The translations under genes and the position numbers were made by a program. A model generated the notes under the pieces. That model searched no databases. It saw only the letters and a list, made by a program, of their open reading frames with translations, and was not told where the DNA came from. From positions 6,868,067 to 6,932,066 of the forward strand of contig VZRN01004407.1 in the NCBI GenBank assembly GCA_013397935.1: 64,000 nucleotides of DNA, given 5' to 3'. Shown here piece by piece: positions 24,801 through 39,387 of the stretch (its first letter is position 1; each line of letters begins with the position of its first letter). Origin of the DNA: Dasyornis broadbenti. Lineage: Eukaryota > Chordata > Aves > Passeriformes > Dasyornithidae.

Positions 24801-27800
24801 GCAACATATTCCACTTGGATATCATTTCCTGGAAGCTCAGAATTGTGAGTGCAAATTGCAAAAAGGTGACTATACTTAGGGAAATATTAGAAAACAAGTA
24901 TTAATGAAATCTAAAATTTTGGGGCTTTGATTCAACTCTCAGTGACTTTACATTTGTCAGGAACTCAACTCTTTCAGAATGACACATGAATAATCCAACC
25001 CAGACATTATTGTGGTGATTACATAGGCTGAAGACAATGTTCACAGATAAATCAGAAGGTATCACTTCACTGGTAAATTTAGTTAATGTTAATCTCTCAC
25101 ATTACATATATAAAGAGGGGAAATCTCTATTTATTTTCCTAGGAAGAAGTATGTGCTAGCATATCTAGCTTAACATATTACTGTAGGTAAAACAGTCTGG
25201 AGAGATAAAAACTGGCCAGCAATAATAACTGCAAAAACCCTAGTGCTCCTTCCATTCTAATACTTTTAAGCTCCCAAATGAATACAGTCTATTTCCCAAT
25301 GTTAGCAGAAACAATTGAACTCTGATGACAGGTGCAAATACTACAGGTCTGTCTCTAAACCAAATTAGAATCACAGACTACATGTCTACTCTTAGTACAG
25401 TAATAAACACCAGCAAGCAATCATTACATCCAATTAGGCTGAGTACTTTCCTTAACTGGGTCATTTACCAGTCTCTCTTGCTCTTAAAAGTAGATTAAAT
25501 GTGTAAACTTACATTTAATTACCTGTAACAGAACTCTTATGGGCAACATGTTGGAGAGTCCTTAATTTTGTTTTAAAATAAAATAAAAGAAGGGAGACCT
25601 AAAATACACACAAAAAAGGGCCTAGCTATTTCCTCAAATAATCTTTTGATCCATGGACTGGTAGTGGCAGTACAGATGCTTACAAGATGGAGTCACATTC
25701 ATGTTTCTTTTGTGAGCTTTAACTTGTAAAATAAAGGAACAACTGTGAAACAGAATTCTATCCCATCTCATCCCCACCTCCATCCTCTCTAACTTTCTTT
25801 AGATCGGGGGCCAAAAAAAAGAGATAAAAAGAAAAGAAAAACAATGAGACTGGAAGATTTTAACAGAACACAGAAACCTGAACTCAAAACCTATAAATGT
25901 CTCTGGGCAGCTGTAAGGTAAGAAGTAATGAGAAAAGTATTTGAAACCAGCCCATGTTGCTTAAGATGATTCTTAGCTCTCACCTGTCTCCAGAAGGTGA
26001 ACCCCAGAAGGCTACAGGCTCTAAGTCTCTGTATCTTTTTCAGTGCATCAATACATCTTTAAAAATCCTTAGCATAACATCACTTTCTCCTGTTTTGTCC
26101 TACAGTAAAAAAATGCTGTAGCTGTCCTTCACACAATGATACCACACTGCATAATGAACATCAAAGACATACATCAGCTCCCCCACCCTATGAACACAGC
26201 ACTGTCCAAAGCTATAAGGCAATGTGGGGCAGGGCCCTGAACCCCAGCTAGGAATCCTTCAGACTTCCAGGGATGATATACTTCAATCCTGGCAGAGCTG
26301 ATGCAACCTCTCACTTCTGAGCAAATAGAATGAGATCCTGCATTTTCAGGCTGGGACTTTCAGATTGCAGTTCTGGATGGACACTCTGGCCCTCCTGGCA
26401 CTTTCTGTGTGCATGTTAAGTTTGCCTTGTTTTGCATGCCAACACCTCCTCCCTCCACCATCTAGGTCTTGTGCACTGTAGGCCTGATGCTGTAGGGCTT
26501 TTCTCAGAAAAAGAAGGAATTTATATGTGCATTCAGTTGAGTTAAACACCACAACAAGCACGACTGAAGTCAGCCACATGCTTTGGGATCTTTCTATCAA
26601 GTATTTTAACAGTACACAACAAAAGATGCTGTATTCTAATGAATTCTACAGGTACCCCAGAAATCTTTATAACTAGTAATGTAGAGGTTGTTTATCCTTT
26701 ATGGCTATAATAAACAAGTGACCCTAAAGAAGTTATAGAGCAGTTGTCATTCATAATGCTTTTATATGTCTATGGTATGATACAAGTAATACAAATATTA
26801 ATTGAATTCCATAATAAAAAAAACTATTCACAGATCTCTTTAGCAATGGAGCTAAAACTCTCTTTGCAGCTTGCTAACCAAAAGTGTTGATCAGGATGCA
26901 AAGTGCTGTGCCTCAGAGACAGCTAAGTTCATTTTCAGTAGAAACAGAGAAAGAATACGATGCCAAAGACTTTGAATCTCCTGTGGCTCTAGTCATAGTC
27001 CTAAGATATCCGTAGGGGAAATGACAGTGCGCAGACTCCATTTTCCCTCTATCCTAGGAGGTGAATGAGACTTGTCTTCCCTTTATAGCTCTCCTTAGAC
27101 ACATTGTACCATTAGCTGGTCAAGAGTATTTTTATTCAGAAGTCATATTTGTAGCCTCTGACTGAAGTGTGATTCGTAGGATTAGCGGTAATAGGGGAAA
27201 GAAGGTTCATCTGAATCAACTTGTACACTCATCCACATCAACTATTAGCAATGATGTAAAATTAAACACCATTTTTGCACACGGCATGTATCCTCTGAAC
27301 CTACACCCAATTCTCTCTGCAATCCTGTTAATTCAACACCACTCCTTTGAAATAACTCTTAATTTATACCAGCACGAGATAGGACTCAGAACTCTGTACA
27401 TGGTTACAACAATTGTAAAAAATGTAACATCATCAACTAATGCCTCATGAACATCTTCTATACACCAAATGTGTTTTGTTTACTTCATTGAAGGTGTAGG
27501 ACACACTTAAATGTCATTATTTTCTATACTATCACTGTCAGTGCCAAGAGTTGAATCTCTACTTTATTTCTCATATTAAATAATTTTTAGCACAAGTAAA
27601 CACAACACTTTGCTTAAAAGATGGAGAAGCAAGAGGTCAACAGAAAATACTAGTTCTTCTTCAGTTTGTTGCTAATATAACATTTTTTAAACATATATAT
27701 GTGCATATATATCTGGAAAAACTGCCCTAAAGAACAAGCCGCTGAATTTTTCTGGCATGTGTCACAATGTTTAAGGTTTAGAATGGCAATGAACTCTGTT

Positions 27801-30554
27801 GAAAAAGCCTTACAAGCATACAAGAGTATTGCCATTTGCCCGCCAGGCACTGATTTCAGAGGGAGCTGAAACTGCACCCACTGAACTGCCAGGAAATGCT
27901 CTGCTCCAGCTCGGCATGGCTGCTGGAGACATAAGGCAGTGTTCAGAGCTCAAGCCTCTCCTGGACTTCTGTCCGGGCTCAGACAGGGGTTGAGGACTCA
28001 GAAAAGGCAAAGGGTGTGAAGTCATAGGCACCAAAACCAAGAAGAGGTTCTGCAGGTATTTCACTGATACAACACAATGACTGTGTGGGAAGTACTGTGA
28101 AGAGCACAGATCAAAATCAGTCCTGAAGACAAGGAGAGATGGGTTACAATAAACAAAGCCCATAAATTGTATGATCCTGGGCTCTATGGATAGCAAGCTC
28201 TATCACAGCAAGCTGAGCCACACCAGTGAGCACAGCATGACACAAAAACATATCTGGCCTTGGATATTTACAAATTTAAGTATCTCTCCCTGCACTGTAA
28301 ATCCTACATGTATTGCTTTGGCCATAGTACATCTTATTTGATCCTCACATGTAAAAAACCAAGCCACACCCCTACACCATTATTTTTTGAGCTATATATG
28401 GGAATAAGAAGTACAAACAAATCTATTTCTATCTGTAAATAGGTAGCTGAGACTTGTAAACACACACAGATGATGAGAGCTGGCATGTCAATGTCCAGTG
28501 TAAGGAATAATCGCAAAGGTGTGTCTAGGTTACATAGACACATGTTCTGGCTCACACACGCTCCTCAGCCTTCTGAACTGTGGCTATGGCGACTGTGCAA
28601 AAATGAAACATCTTTCAGCTCAGAAATCAGACCCTGTGTGCACTTCACTTACTGTTTGCACTGACCCGCACACCGACAGGAAATATTTATGCTTGTACTC
28701 CTCTTCATGGTATTCTACAAATCTATTTTAAACCACTGCATAGCTGGGCCACCAAAACACTGTCCTATGGGACAATCTTCTGACAAGTATCAACCTATAA
28801 ATCATGTCAAAGTAATTCCTACCCAAAAGCTTATCAGGGTGTTGGGTAAAAACAAAACAAAACAAAAAAAAAGAGAGAGAAAAACACATTATAATTTGAT
28901 TTTGAGTAGGACAAAAACTCTATTCTGCCTCACATTTTTCATACATTAAGCATATTGCCCTAGTGGGGTAAACACACCTGTCAAAACTTGCAAGCTTTCT
29001 TAGCTATACCTCGGTTTCATAGTGGTGAACACAGAAATCACATCATTTAAATAAATGCCAAGTTACATGACAGCTTTTTTTATGCTACATGGTAATCTGA
29101 GAAGCATGGGTTGTCAGTGGAGGCAGAAATGGGCCCAAGGCACTTCTATTTCACTTGAGCATCAGTAAGACTGAAAAGAGAAGGACTGAGCACTAGGTCA
29201 CTACAGAGCAGCTCTGAAGGAGATTTTTCTTCTGGGAAAATTTATATTTAGTTTCATAAATAAAATCAGCCCATTGGAATGAGAGAGACAGCCTTCCCTA
29301 GATATATTACTAAAAATAAGTTAATGTATATATCTATCTCTCCTTTCAAAAAAAAAATTGATTTGTTACTAGGTGAATATTGCTGAGGCAGCTATACCAT
29401 AGAAATTCTACAGCACTGCCTTCAAAAATTCAAATTACACGTAGAAATTTCAAATTTTCATCCTTCTAACTCAAAGCTTAGCTCTAGAACTTTTACAGTT
29501 CTTTTTTCTTCTCATTCTGTATTTACAAGCTCCATGTTACCTTTAATTAAGATCTCCCTAGACTATTTATTTATTTTTGAAGAATAAAACATGCTTACTA
29601 AATGAATTTTATCAGACTTTAGCAGATTTTAAATCTATGTAGAAGATGCCACTGTAGTGGAGGCCAAAATTTGTTCTAATGTCAATGAGAAAATATTCTG
29701 CTCTTAAAATGCCAGTTGAAATAGAGCAACTCTGCTGTTTTAAATGGAATTCTTTAAGGGTTATGCCAGACTAGGATAAAAATCTGGCCGAAAATGAAGG
29801 AGTTTATTTTTCCCCTACATTAGTTGCAGATAATTTCTTAGATAATTAAATACCTGAAACGATGATCTCTGTGGTATCATGTTACCAGTTTAAAAGTATT
29901 ACCTAACCATTGACAAAAGCATCATAGCAAATCTACCACCTTGTAAAAATAATGTCATGCACCTTTTGATGTAAATTATGCAATCTTGAATTTTACAATT
30001 ATTGACTACACAGTGGATTAAATTAATTTCCATACAGTTACTGTAATAGCAGTTTTGACAAAGATTTTCTGGCAAGAGCTCTTGCATCATATGTTTGTGT
30101 ACGAAGTCCTTTAAAGCATGGCAGTCCCATACATGCACCTGTAAAGGTAACCCAACAGGCTTTACACGGCATGCACGGTCATTTCATGTAAACCCTAATG
30201 CTGTAAAGTCAGGCTGCTTGACAAAACCAAAATAAGTAACCTAGCAGAAAAATCAAAGATTTCCAGCCTCTCTCTCTGCAGAACCTTGTCAAACTCCTAT
30301 CATCGCCTGTCACTCTTGGCTACTTTTCCTTACAGTATTATTTCTGTAGTATTAATTTGCTGAAAAATGCAAATTTAAGTTACTCAAAAAATATATCCAA
30401 GATGCCACACTTATATTTTTAGAAGCAATAAAACATTTTAAAATCAATCAAACTTCAGTTGGTGCATATAGGTGAGTTCAACTCATGATCTTTTAAATGT
30501 AATGTGTGTTCTTGTACTTTCAAGATGACCACCAAGATATGTATTAGAATAAAA

Positions 30555-30640
30555 AAAAAAAATCCTGCTCTGAAGAGTTTCCAATCTGAATAGCAAGGTT
30601 GGTAAGCAAGTAAACAGATATGTATGAGTAAAATACGGAC
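30555..30640 (+). repeat. possible ancient interspersed repeat
   Basis: ATCCTGCTCTGAAGAGTTTC, CAATCTGAATAGCAAGG, then AAGTAAACAGATATGTATGA follow the pattern of a common amniote repeat segment (CCCTGCTCTCAAGGAGCTTACAATCTAA ... GTAAACA). I do not remember the family name with certainty, so none is given. Confidence 0.35.
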
Positions 30641-32239
30641 ACTGCTGATAATTAAGTTATGAAAAGTTATGAAGAAAGGCAAGAAGCAGATACTGCTTTG
30701 AAAACCACACAGATATGCAGGAAAAAGCTCTGGTTAGTCTACAGAGTGAGATCATTTGAACTGCAATTCAAAAATGTGGAAAGAAATGGAAAATGCTTGT
30801 TATTTGTTCCTTTTAGAACCATTTCAGTAGAAAACATATACTTAATGGCTATTTAGACAGTTTCACTGCTTTTTTTGCCATCTTTTCCTAGAAGAAGTAA
30901 AACCAGATTTAAAAAAAAAAAAAGACTAACATTTTTAAAGAAAAACTTTCCTCCTTCTATGGAAACAAAATTACTGCCTGTAACTCTCAACTTTCCAAAT
31001 TTGTACTTTTAACCAAGCTTCTCATCTTTGTCTAATCACTCTTCCTCATTTCCCCATCCTTCTCCATCACCTGTTGATTCTTGCTGATTGAAACAATGAC
31101 TGGGGTGTCTACCGGTAACCAGGAGGCTGATGGTAGCTAGTGATCCTAGCACAATTTGGATTTTTATGCTAACTAGAACTTTGAAGGTTTCATTCTTTTT
31201 CCATAGAAATACAAATCTGATCTGGTTGCTGCTACTCAGTGGCAACAGTGGGGAACAGAAGGTGCCAGGAAGGAACAAAGCTGCTTGGGGGTAGACCAAT
31301 GTTTGGAGCAGGATTTTCTGCCAAATACACCTGTCAGACTCAACCTTTGAGCCTCTATTGGTTTATTTGCCCACGTTATTTTTTCTCTCTTTTTATTCTT
31401 AAATACCTGTTCATTTGCACATTCAGGATGAATCAGGAAGAGTGATGCTCTTCTCCTGTAACTCTAAGCTTTCATGAGCAGGCCACTGGTTCCCTGATAA
31501 TCCAGGGAATTCACCAGTGTCCCCATCTCCATGGAGAGGAGGGCTGTCACTCCCCACCAATGTGTCTGATTCCAGCAAAGGCTGTGCTTCAACCCTAGCC
31601 TATCCCTAGAGTTTGGCTTGGCCTTAAGGAGCCAAACCCCATTTCTCTTTGTTATCAACTTCTAACATATTTTAATTTTTGTATTCATTTCCCTCAGCTA
31701 TTTGAGATCACAGCTTCACATACTGTCATCTTCTAGACCAGTGCTGTGTCTCCTCCAGCAGCCAACACACAACATATATCCAGTACAGACATCTAATATG
31801 CATTACTTTGTCCCTCCAAACATCAGTTTTAACTGTACACAGACAAGATCATTTTATGTTTTCTGTAAGCTACTTTTCATAACAAAACAACTGTGATTTG
31901 ATTTTTGAAATGTTTAAGCTATCTAGTTAAGCAGGAAATAAGAAACAATTCTTATGGTTTTTTTATATTTGGTTCCAGCCAAGTATAAAAATGTCAGTGC
32001 AAAAAGCAGATACATTTCATGATATGTCAGAGATTAAAAGAAAATTGCATTTTTAGCATTCTACTAACTAAAGTGCTTTACTGCTCACAAATGGATTTTC
32101 ATATTTCTGTAGCAATTTACAGCAGACAATAGGTATTGTAATCTAATCCACAGCAATTGTGTAATTTTTGACCAAACTGCTGTTGATAAATAATGCAAGT
32201 ATTAGGTTATTAAATTTTTTACAATTAGGTGACTAAAAA

Positions 32240-32650
32240 AGCTGTTTATTGCCTTCCGTTATGGCCTCTGTTAATAAGATCGTTGTTGCAGATGTTCATG
32301 TACGCTGCATTGATGTTTAATGGTGCATGATGCTCTAGGTGGTTCCCATAACCTTGCTTTGTCTACTACGAGCTGACTCAATTGATATGATAATAGAGAA
32401 AAGAGGTCTGAAACAAGCTGGGCTGTACTTGCACAATTTGCATAACCTTTAAATTTGCCATCACTTGATAGCCAACTGCTCCTAAAAATTCTTATTCAGT
32501 TGTCAGCGACGACAATGTACTGTACAAACAGCATTCTGCAATTGGACAGGTGCGGCGGGAAGAGAGGGCATGCACAGTTTACTGCACTTTTATATTTGAT
32601 CAGGAAATGTACTTATTATCAAATTTATAAAGCCAACAATTTGGAGTAGA
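32240..32650. other. candidate conserved noncoding element
   Basis: This 400-bp stretch of the 23-kb intron lacks repeats and coding signal. It has a dense mix of motifs typical of vertebrate developmental CNEs: AT-rich homeodomain-like cores (TAAT, ATTTGCAT at about 32438), GCTGACTCA-like AP-1/MARE sequence at about 32371, and unusual CG-containing words (GTCAGCGACGACA, GTGCGGCGGGAAG). This is an impression from composition only; conservation was not measured. Confidence 0.25.
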
Positions 32651-34311
32651 ATTCTGCAGTTCTATTTTTGATCAATTGCTATTAGACACAACGCATGGCC
32701 TGGCATCTTTTCAGGTTCACAGTACAATATCACAGTGTCACATTACAAGGGACATAAATATTTGGTTCCATAGACTCCTCTCTGATTTAGTTTTGACTGC
32801 TAATCACTGAGGCAGGCAGAAGAATCAGGATGGATTAGGAGGGCAGTGGGGGACATAGCGTAGCAGACTACAGCAAACAGAATCAGTGTATGCAGCCTCC
32901 CAAACTTTAAATCTGGTTTCAGACAACTCTATTCATTCTTTTTGAACAAACATTAGTATTATATCATTCAATAGGTATAGACAAAACATAACAGTATAGA
33001 AATAGTCAATGTTTACTCTATTCACTAAATCTGCTGTCTGTATATACTCTAAACCGGCTCTGCTTACTTTACTGTCTTTTTTATTCTTAACAAAGAAAAC
33101 AGCAATGGTGAAAGTAAGCCCACTTTCATTCAAATAGGATCAAGTACATAAACACTATTTTTGTGACATCCAGAGGTTAATATCTTAACTGCCACTTCAC
33201 AGTCTATAATATGCTCAGGTGTGTCAAGACCAGGTCATTGGTATCAGACTGACATGCACAGCCTACTTTTCAGATATGGCATTTAAATAATTTCCACTTT
33301 ACATTGTGTCTAAAACCTACTGTGGAAATCACTGAGCCAAACTGATCCTAAAATCTCACAATTCCACTTTCAGACAATTAACCATTTCCAAGTACTCCAA
33401 TTAACCTCCCACATGCCCTCAATGTTCATTCTAGATGTTTTGTCATCTTACACAAAATAAATTCCAAGTCCCCAAAGTCAGGCAAAGCAGGACCCATTCA
33501 AATCTCCCTTTTGTCTGCTTTTACCACGAGCCAGGATCTCTGCTCTGCCCCTCCTGGAGCTAAGGATTTGTCTTCCATTCAGTCATCTATTTCCCACAAC
33601 TTTCATTGTCTGCAATTGGATGCTACAGCAGAGAAACTTCTAATCAAAGGGTCAGTTTCTGCAGTTAATTTTGATCCAGGGACACCATACATACCCACAT
33701 TTTACTCTCCTTCCATTCTGTGCAATTATTCTATAGGGACTATTTGAGCAGGTGTAGATTAGAGGCTTGAAAACATAAGTTCCATCATTTATGGCAAAAG
33801 CATGACATGGATAGCTACAATTTAAACTTTTCTACAATGTTCATTCAACTGTAATCACAAGATGGGAAATACAATCTCTAAATTAAAGATGATAGGCTAC
33901 CAGAGTCTGTAGGGCACCTTCTGAGTACAGATTCTGCTGTTCAAACTCCTCCGTGATGATTTGTTATGAAGTGAACTGCTGCCTAGTAAAAAAACAGGCT
34001 AACACTGCCAAAATAATGGAAAAAACTATCTCCTGCAGAAGATAATCTGCCTAGGTGCCAGTGGTCAAAGGGTGCAGTTCTTTGTGCCCCTCACTTGTAC
34101 CACACAACAAAGAAGACACCTCCAGGTAAAATGTGTTATCAAATCTTTCAGCTTACATAAAGTTCATTTTTTCTATAACCTCTAGGCAGACTACAAAAAT
34201 TGAATCGCAGATTCCGGACAAGGTACAACACACAAAAAGACACATGGATCAGTACAACCTATTAATATTCATGAATGTTCTGAGTTCTCCATGACCATAA
34301 TCAATATCCAA

Positions 34312-34342
34312 TGAAGTTAATGAGATCTTTCCATTGATTTCA
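34312..34342. repeat. imperfect palindrome, probable ancient repeat relic
   Basis: TGAAGTTAATG and CATTGATTTCA form inverted arms around AGATCTTTC. The sequence then continues AAAGACACCAGGTTGAGCC. Motifs of the type TGAAGTCAATGG...CCATTGACTTCA followed by GATCAGGCCC occur many times in archosaur and turtle genomes. I recognise the pattern but not the family name. Confidence 0.45.
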
Positions 34343-34879
34343 AAAGACACCAGGTTGAGCCTCAGAGACAACAACATCGCATTCTCTCAAGCACTCCAGC
34401 TGGTAACACACGCTTTGGTAATTCCCTTCTTCCCATCCAGAATTTCAGGAATAAACAAAAGAGATGCTATCTTATTTCAAGCTGGTTTTGTGAAATAAGC
34501 AATATATAATTATAAACATCCATATGGAGCATTTAGTATCTTTAACTGAAGAGCAGTCAAGGCCCCAGCAGTTACCTGTGTTGTTAATGCCAGCATGAGA
34601 TCCATAAATAAGACAACCATTATTTACTTAAGGAAACACAAAAAAAGGCCTGAGTGTATCATCTTCCCAAAAGGTTGAGACTTTGTTTCAGCTTTGGGCC
34701 CTGGAAAGCACTGATTCAAACTCTTGTATCTTCTAACACATCTAAGACCATTCAACAGATTTAAACATTGATAAGTAGAGTTTTAAGTTCAAACTGGCTT
34801 TGACCTTGGGCAGTATGACATTATCTGAAAACCATTAATGGTCTGAAACTAAAGGAAAAACTCATTAATAAAAGCAAAA

Positions 34880-34912
34880 CAAAGGTACAAAGGTACAAAG
34901 GTACAAAGGCAA
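34880..34912 (+). repeat. 10-bp tandem AAAGGTACAA plus A-rich tract
   Basis: Three copies of a 10-bp unit around AAAGGTACAA are followed by A-rich sequence with interspersed C to about 34963. It is low-complexity DNA. Confidence 0.85.
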
Positions 34913-37149
34913 AACAAAAAAACCCACAACAACCCCAAAACAAAAAAACAAACAACAAAAAAGGAAGTTTTATTAAAACTATTGATCCTGACCTAGGGCA
35001 CTACAGACATTGATCTTCCCACATCTCCACAGGAAAAAAAAAAGTTAAGCCAACAAATTATTGATCTATTATGAAACCTGCTGAACAAGCCATACATTTA
35101 ATTTCTTACAATGAAAAAAATAATCACACCAAATTAGGATACAGAGAAAATCTATTTCTTAAAAATTATTGGTAAAAAACCCCACTGTCTGATTAATTTC
35201 ATAAAGTAGCCATCCTGTTACTATGACTTGATCCTAAATGTTGGGAGGTGAGAAGTGTATGCACTGTAAACCTTTAAAGCACAGGTTTCAGATTTCAACC
35301 CATTAAAGCATATGCTTTTAAGGGCAAATGGCTAGTGTCCAATACTGAATATTGCAGGAACATTGAATGAATGCACAGAAAAGGACAATGATGAACTTTA
35401 ATCTTAAAGCACAAATTTAATTAAAAGTGTCTAGAATTATGGTTTTCTGTGAAACAGAACACTATAGTTTTGGATTTTCTTCAGTTTTTTCAAAAACTCA
35501 GAAAGATATATTTAGACTGACTGAACACTGTACAATGTAGAAACAATTGTTGAAAAACTGGAAGTCAACAGAGTTTCCTGTTTGGTGTACATGGAGAGGG
35601 GTAGGTGTCATTTTCAGAAAAGAGGGATAACCTTGACAAAGTTGCATCAATTACATGTATATGTGAAAAGCCCAATTTAAATTTGGAAGGCTGTTTCACT
35701 TCCAGTGCTTCCCAATCACTGATTGTGCTGTTTCACCATTCTTTTAGTGGAGTTCTATAATAAAATTGGTGATTTTCAGCATATGAGATGTTAAAGTGAC
35801 TGTTTCCCTTCTGATAGTGTATCTATGGCTCTGTCCCCTTATTTTTTGCTCTTGGCTTTGCAGACATCATTCTACAGTATTAACAGATAATGTTGAAGCT
35901 GCTTCTATCCCAACTTTGGAACTACAGTCTTCGTTGCTAGATGGAAGTTCAAAACAAAACACCATGCTTTATGCCTCGAAGTGAGGCTCCACAGCAGCTT
36001 CAGCCAGTTTGCAGATATGAAGCCTCATCCTTGTCTCCTTCCATGGCAAATGCTGCATGCTCACCTCCCGTGATGGCACCAGCACTTGTCTGGACACTGT
36101 GAGGAGCTGGTATACAGTGCTCAGCACCTCACCAGGCTGTCACTCTGTGCAGACTGATGAACTGCCCCATGTGGGTGGAGAAGTGCTGGCAGGGTAGAGG
36201 GAAAAGTAGGGGATGGAAATGTATGTCCTAGGAGGAGCCATCAACTTCTGATTTTTCTCTCAGTTTAAAATTGCCATGGACCAAGTGTCAGAACCTTGTG
36301 CTCTGAGGACCACATAGCCATAGAATGTGTAAGCTGAACTTCCATTCCTTTCATGACTGCTCAGAGGAGTAGGGGTCTGCCTTGGTAACCACAAGGTTTA
36401 ACTCCTACCATTGTCTCCTCTTCAAGATTAGCAGTAGGCAGTTCTGTTGCTTCATGGTTTGAGCCAACAGATTAATAATGTACTGATATAACGTTTTTCT
36501 GAACAAATACCTCACAACTCACTCAGGTCACAAGTAAAATGACACCAGTTCTTAAGTATTACAGCCATTGTAGGAGACATCAGAAATTTACGTTAAATTA
36601 ATTCTGTGTGGGTGCTCTAACTGAGGAATAATATCAAAGTGAAAGCCTAATTTCTCAAAATAAAACCCCACTGCAGTGTACAGATACATTCTTTTCAGAA
36701 CAAGAATGTCTATTTGGGATTTAATGGCACCTGAATCAGTACCTTACTGTAAATTCATTCAATTTCGCTCTCCAGAGTCAAGCAAGACAGGCCTCAAGTG
36801 GTTTAAGAGGCGGCCTTACAAAAACCCCCCCTGCCTAAGTCCAGTTTCAGTGTTAACTGTGTGTACCTGCTCCAGAGTACCATCTCCTGGCTATATACAC
36901 CATTTCTGAGGGAGCTCTCCAGTGCAGTGTGTGCCATCTTCTTGTGAGACATTTAGATTCATTTGGGATAGTAAATACAAAAGTTGAGTGTGAAGAATGG
37001 CAAAAGTGTTCAAGATTAATGGGTTATAAAATTCTTTGTCAATCAATGTAAAAAAAGTGCCCATTTAAAAAACAATTCTAGCTTTAAATACACAATGATG
37101 GGCTCTAAACCACAAATTACCACACCATAAAGAAAATTTGAAGTTACAA

Positions 37150-37635
37150 CAGATAATTCTATGAAAATGTCAGATCAATCATCAGTAGCAGCCAGAAAAG
37201 CAAGTAAACTGTTAGGAATTATTAAGAGAGGAATACAGAACAAAGAAAACAACAAAATTAAATCCCTTTGTAGATTTCTCAGGAACCTGCAAGCTGAACA
37301 TTCTGGTCCCCCAGTCACAAAGACTAAGCAGACCTGAAAAAAGGTACAGTGAAGGGTGGCCCAGAGTGTCAGAATTATGGATCAAACACAGTACAAGTAA
37401 ACAGAATATTAAAAGAGTCTGGAAAAAAGACTAGTGCAGGAGAGATAAGCAAGAGTTCTGCAAAATTGAAAGTAAAAAAGACACTGTACATGCAATGATT
37501 ACGGACTGGCCGTGCAATACAAACAGTTGGAGATAGCCAGGAACATTCTTAAACGCCTGAATCCAAACAAACAAGGGGATGTATTTCTTTACATAACACA
37601 GGCTCTGTGACACTCATTATCACAAGACATTATGT
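37150..37635 (+). mobile_element. old CR1-type LINE fragment (reverse transcriptase C-terminus into 3' region)
   Basis: Forward translation of the start gives RKASKLLGIIKRGIQNKENN, matching the CR1 RT tail (KANAMLGIIKKGIENKTEN in the family). It is followed by CGPPVTK-like, KKVQ and VRIM pieces, with stops and indels between them. Further right, ATTAAAAGAGTCTGGAAAAA, then AAACAAACAAGGGGATGTAT and TTCTTTACATAACACAGG, match the conserved CR1 block in which long runs end before TGTGGAACTCATTGCCA. Divergence is much higher than in the avian CR1 copies nearby, so this is an old, dead copy. Confidence 0.75.
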
Positions 37636-39387
37636 ATAATAAAACCCTATTTTGGCCTACTAAGCATAAAGACAATCTCTAGTTCACAAATCCCCAAGTT
37701 ACATTTTGCTGGAGTGTAACACGGAACTATCACTCTAGATTTGCTCTGGTGTTATCCTCTTTTACAAGTACCCACCGCCATACACTGTTGCAAACGTCCC
37801 GTTGGACACACACCTTTGGTCCGCTTCAGTCCTGTTTCCACTCTTTCACTCTATACTGCTACTCCAATATAATATAATAATCTACTACCTAAGCAGTGGA
37901 TTTGTCTATTAATATTATGTCTCCAAGAATCTTCTTTAGAATTTCAGTATAAAAACAATTCCTAAATCTACATATCTGTATCTGAGAAACAAATACAGAA
38001 ATTCTCCTGTGTAAGAATAAGAACAGCTTAGTTCTAAGAAATAGAGTAGGGGCCCATATTCATTGTCCTTTAACAAGTATGCATTTTTCCACAGCTTAAA
38101 GAGGCATTTTTTCCTCAGAATGCTAGAATGTAAATTCATTGAAGGACCTGAAATTTGAGCTAGGTTTGACAAGAGATGCAGTTTTGCCTTCAATATTTCT
38201 TACTACTAGTGATTATACATGAAAAGGGGATTTCCCAGCTTCACTCTCAATTTCTGGGCTAAACTGCTGTATTAACACAGTAGACTAGAAAAGACATCCT
38301 TTTCTTAAATGAATATGAAATTACTGAAACACACACATGTGCATCCTCGAGATGCAACAGTTGATACACTTAAGTCTAGACAAGATACCCATATCCAGCA
38401 ATTTAGGTTTTAATAATGTGTTTCAGCTGTCTAATAAAATGCCCAGTCTTCCACTCCTATGCAGCATAAAAGCATGAATGGTCTCAGTTACAAAAAGGTA
38501 TTACCAGCTTTGCTATTCATTAATCCCTATCAACAAACGTTAATTATTAATTTAGATTTTGTCGTTTTCTAAGACACAAATAAACTGATTCTTTTGGGCT
38601 TTCTGGCTCACTTGTTAAACCATTAGGGGACTAAAATATCCTTTTTTTTCTAAATCCACTTTTGGTTTCGAAACTTTTCTTTCTATTTGTGAATATAAAT
38701 GGATAGGGAAGAATGAGAGTGTGTAATCATGTGAAAAAGAGAGCACATGGTAATAAAACTCAACTACTATTTCCCTGGGTCCAAGGCACTACTGTGGTTT
38801 GTATAAATGCATAGGAAGCCTAGTTGATAAAAAAAGGGCTAGTCAAGGTTTTCCTGTCTGGAAGGCCAAGTATGAAAGCAGTAAGCAAGGAAGAAAACCC
38901 CACCTTTTCTTGCTTCTTAGAGAACAACACACTATACTCAGCAACTTACAGAAAGAGGAGCTGCAAATAGACCCACCATAAAATGTCAGTAGTGTCAATA
39001 GCAATAAATACTTCTGTGTTTTATAGATAGGCTTACAAGGTAACATGTTGGTCTGTGATTGCAGCACAACCTGACAAAGAAAACCTACTGACCTCTGTTT
39101 AGAGTGAGTTGTATGCTTGAACATCAGCCCTCTTTATTCCCCTCAAAAACCATACACCATCATGCTATTATGATTTAAAATCTCCCATTTCCACAATTGT
39201 GATAACCCTTCTTAAACAAATGGTTTTTAAAAATCTCCTAAAATACTTAAGATAAAAAATATCCTTACAAGGTAAAAGGAGTTTTGTAATTCATAACACA
39301 TACTATCATTTGTCATTATTTTAATTCAGATTAGGTTTTAGTTCTATTGAAATATAGTAACTTTTAATTTACGAATATATCTGCATA

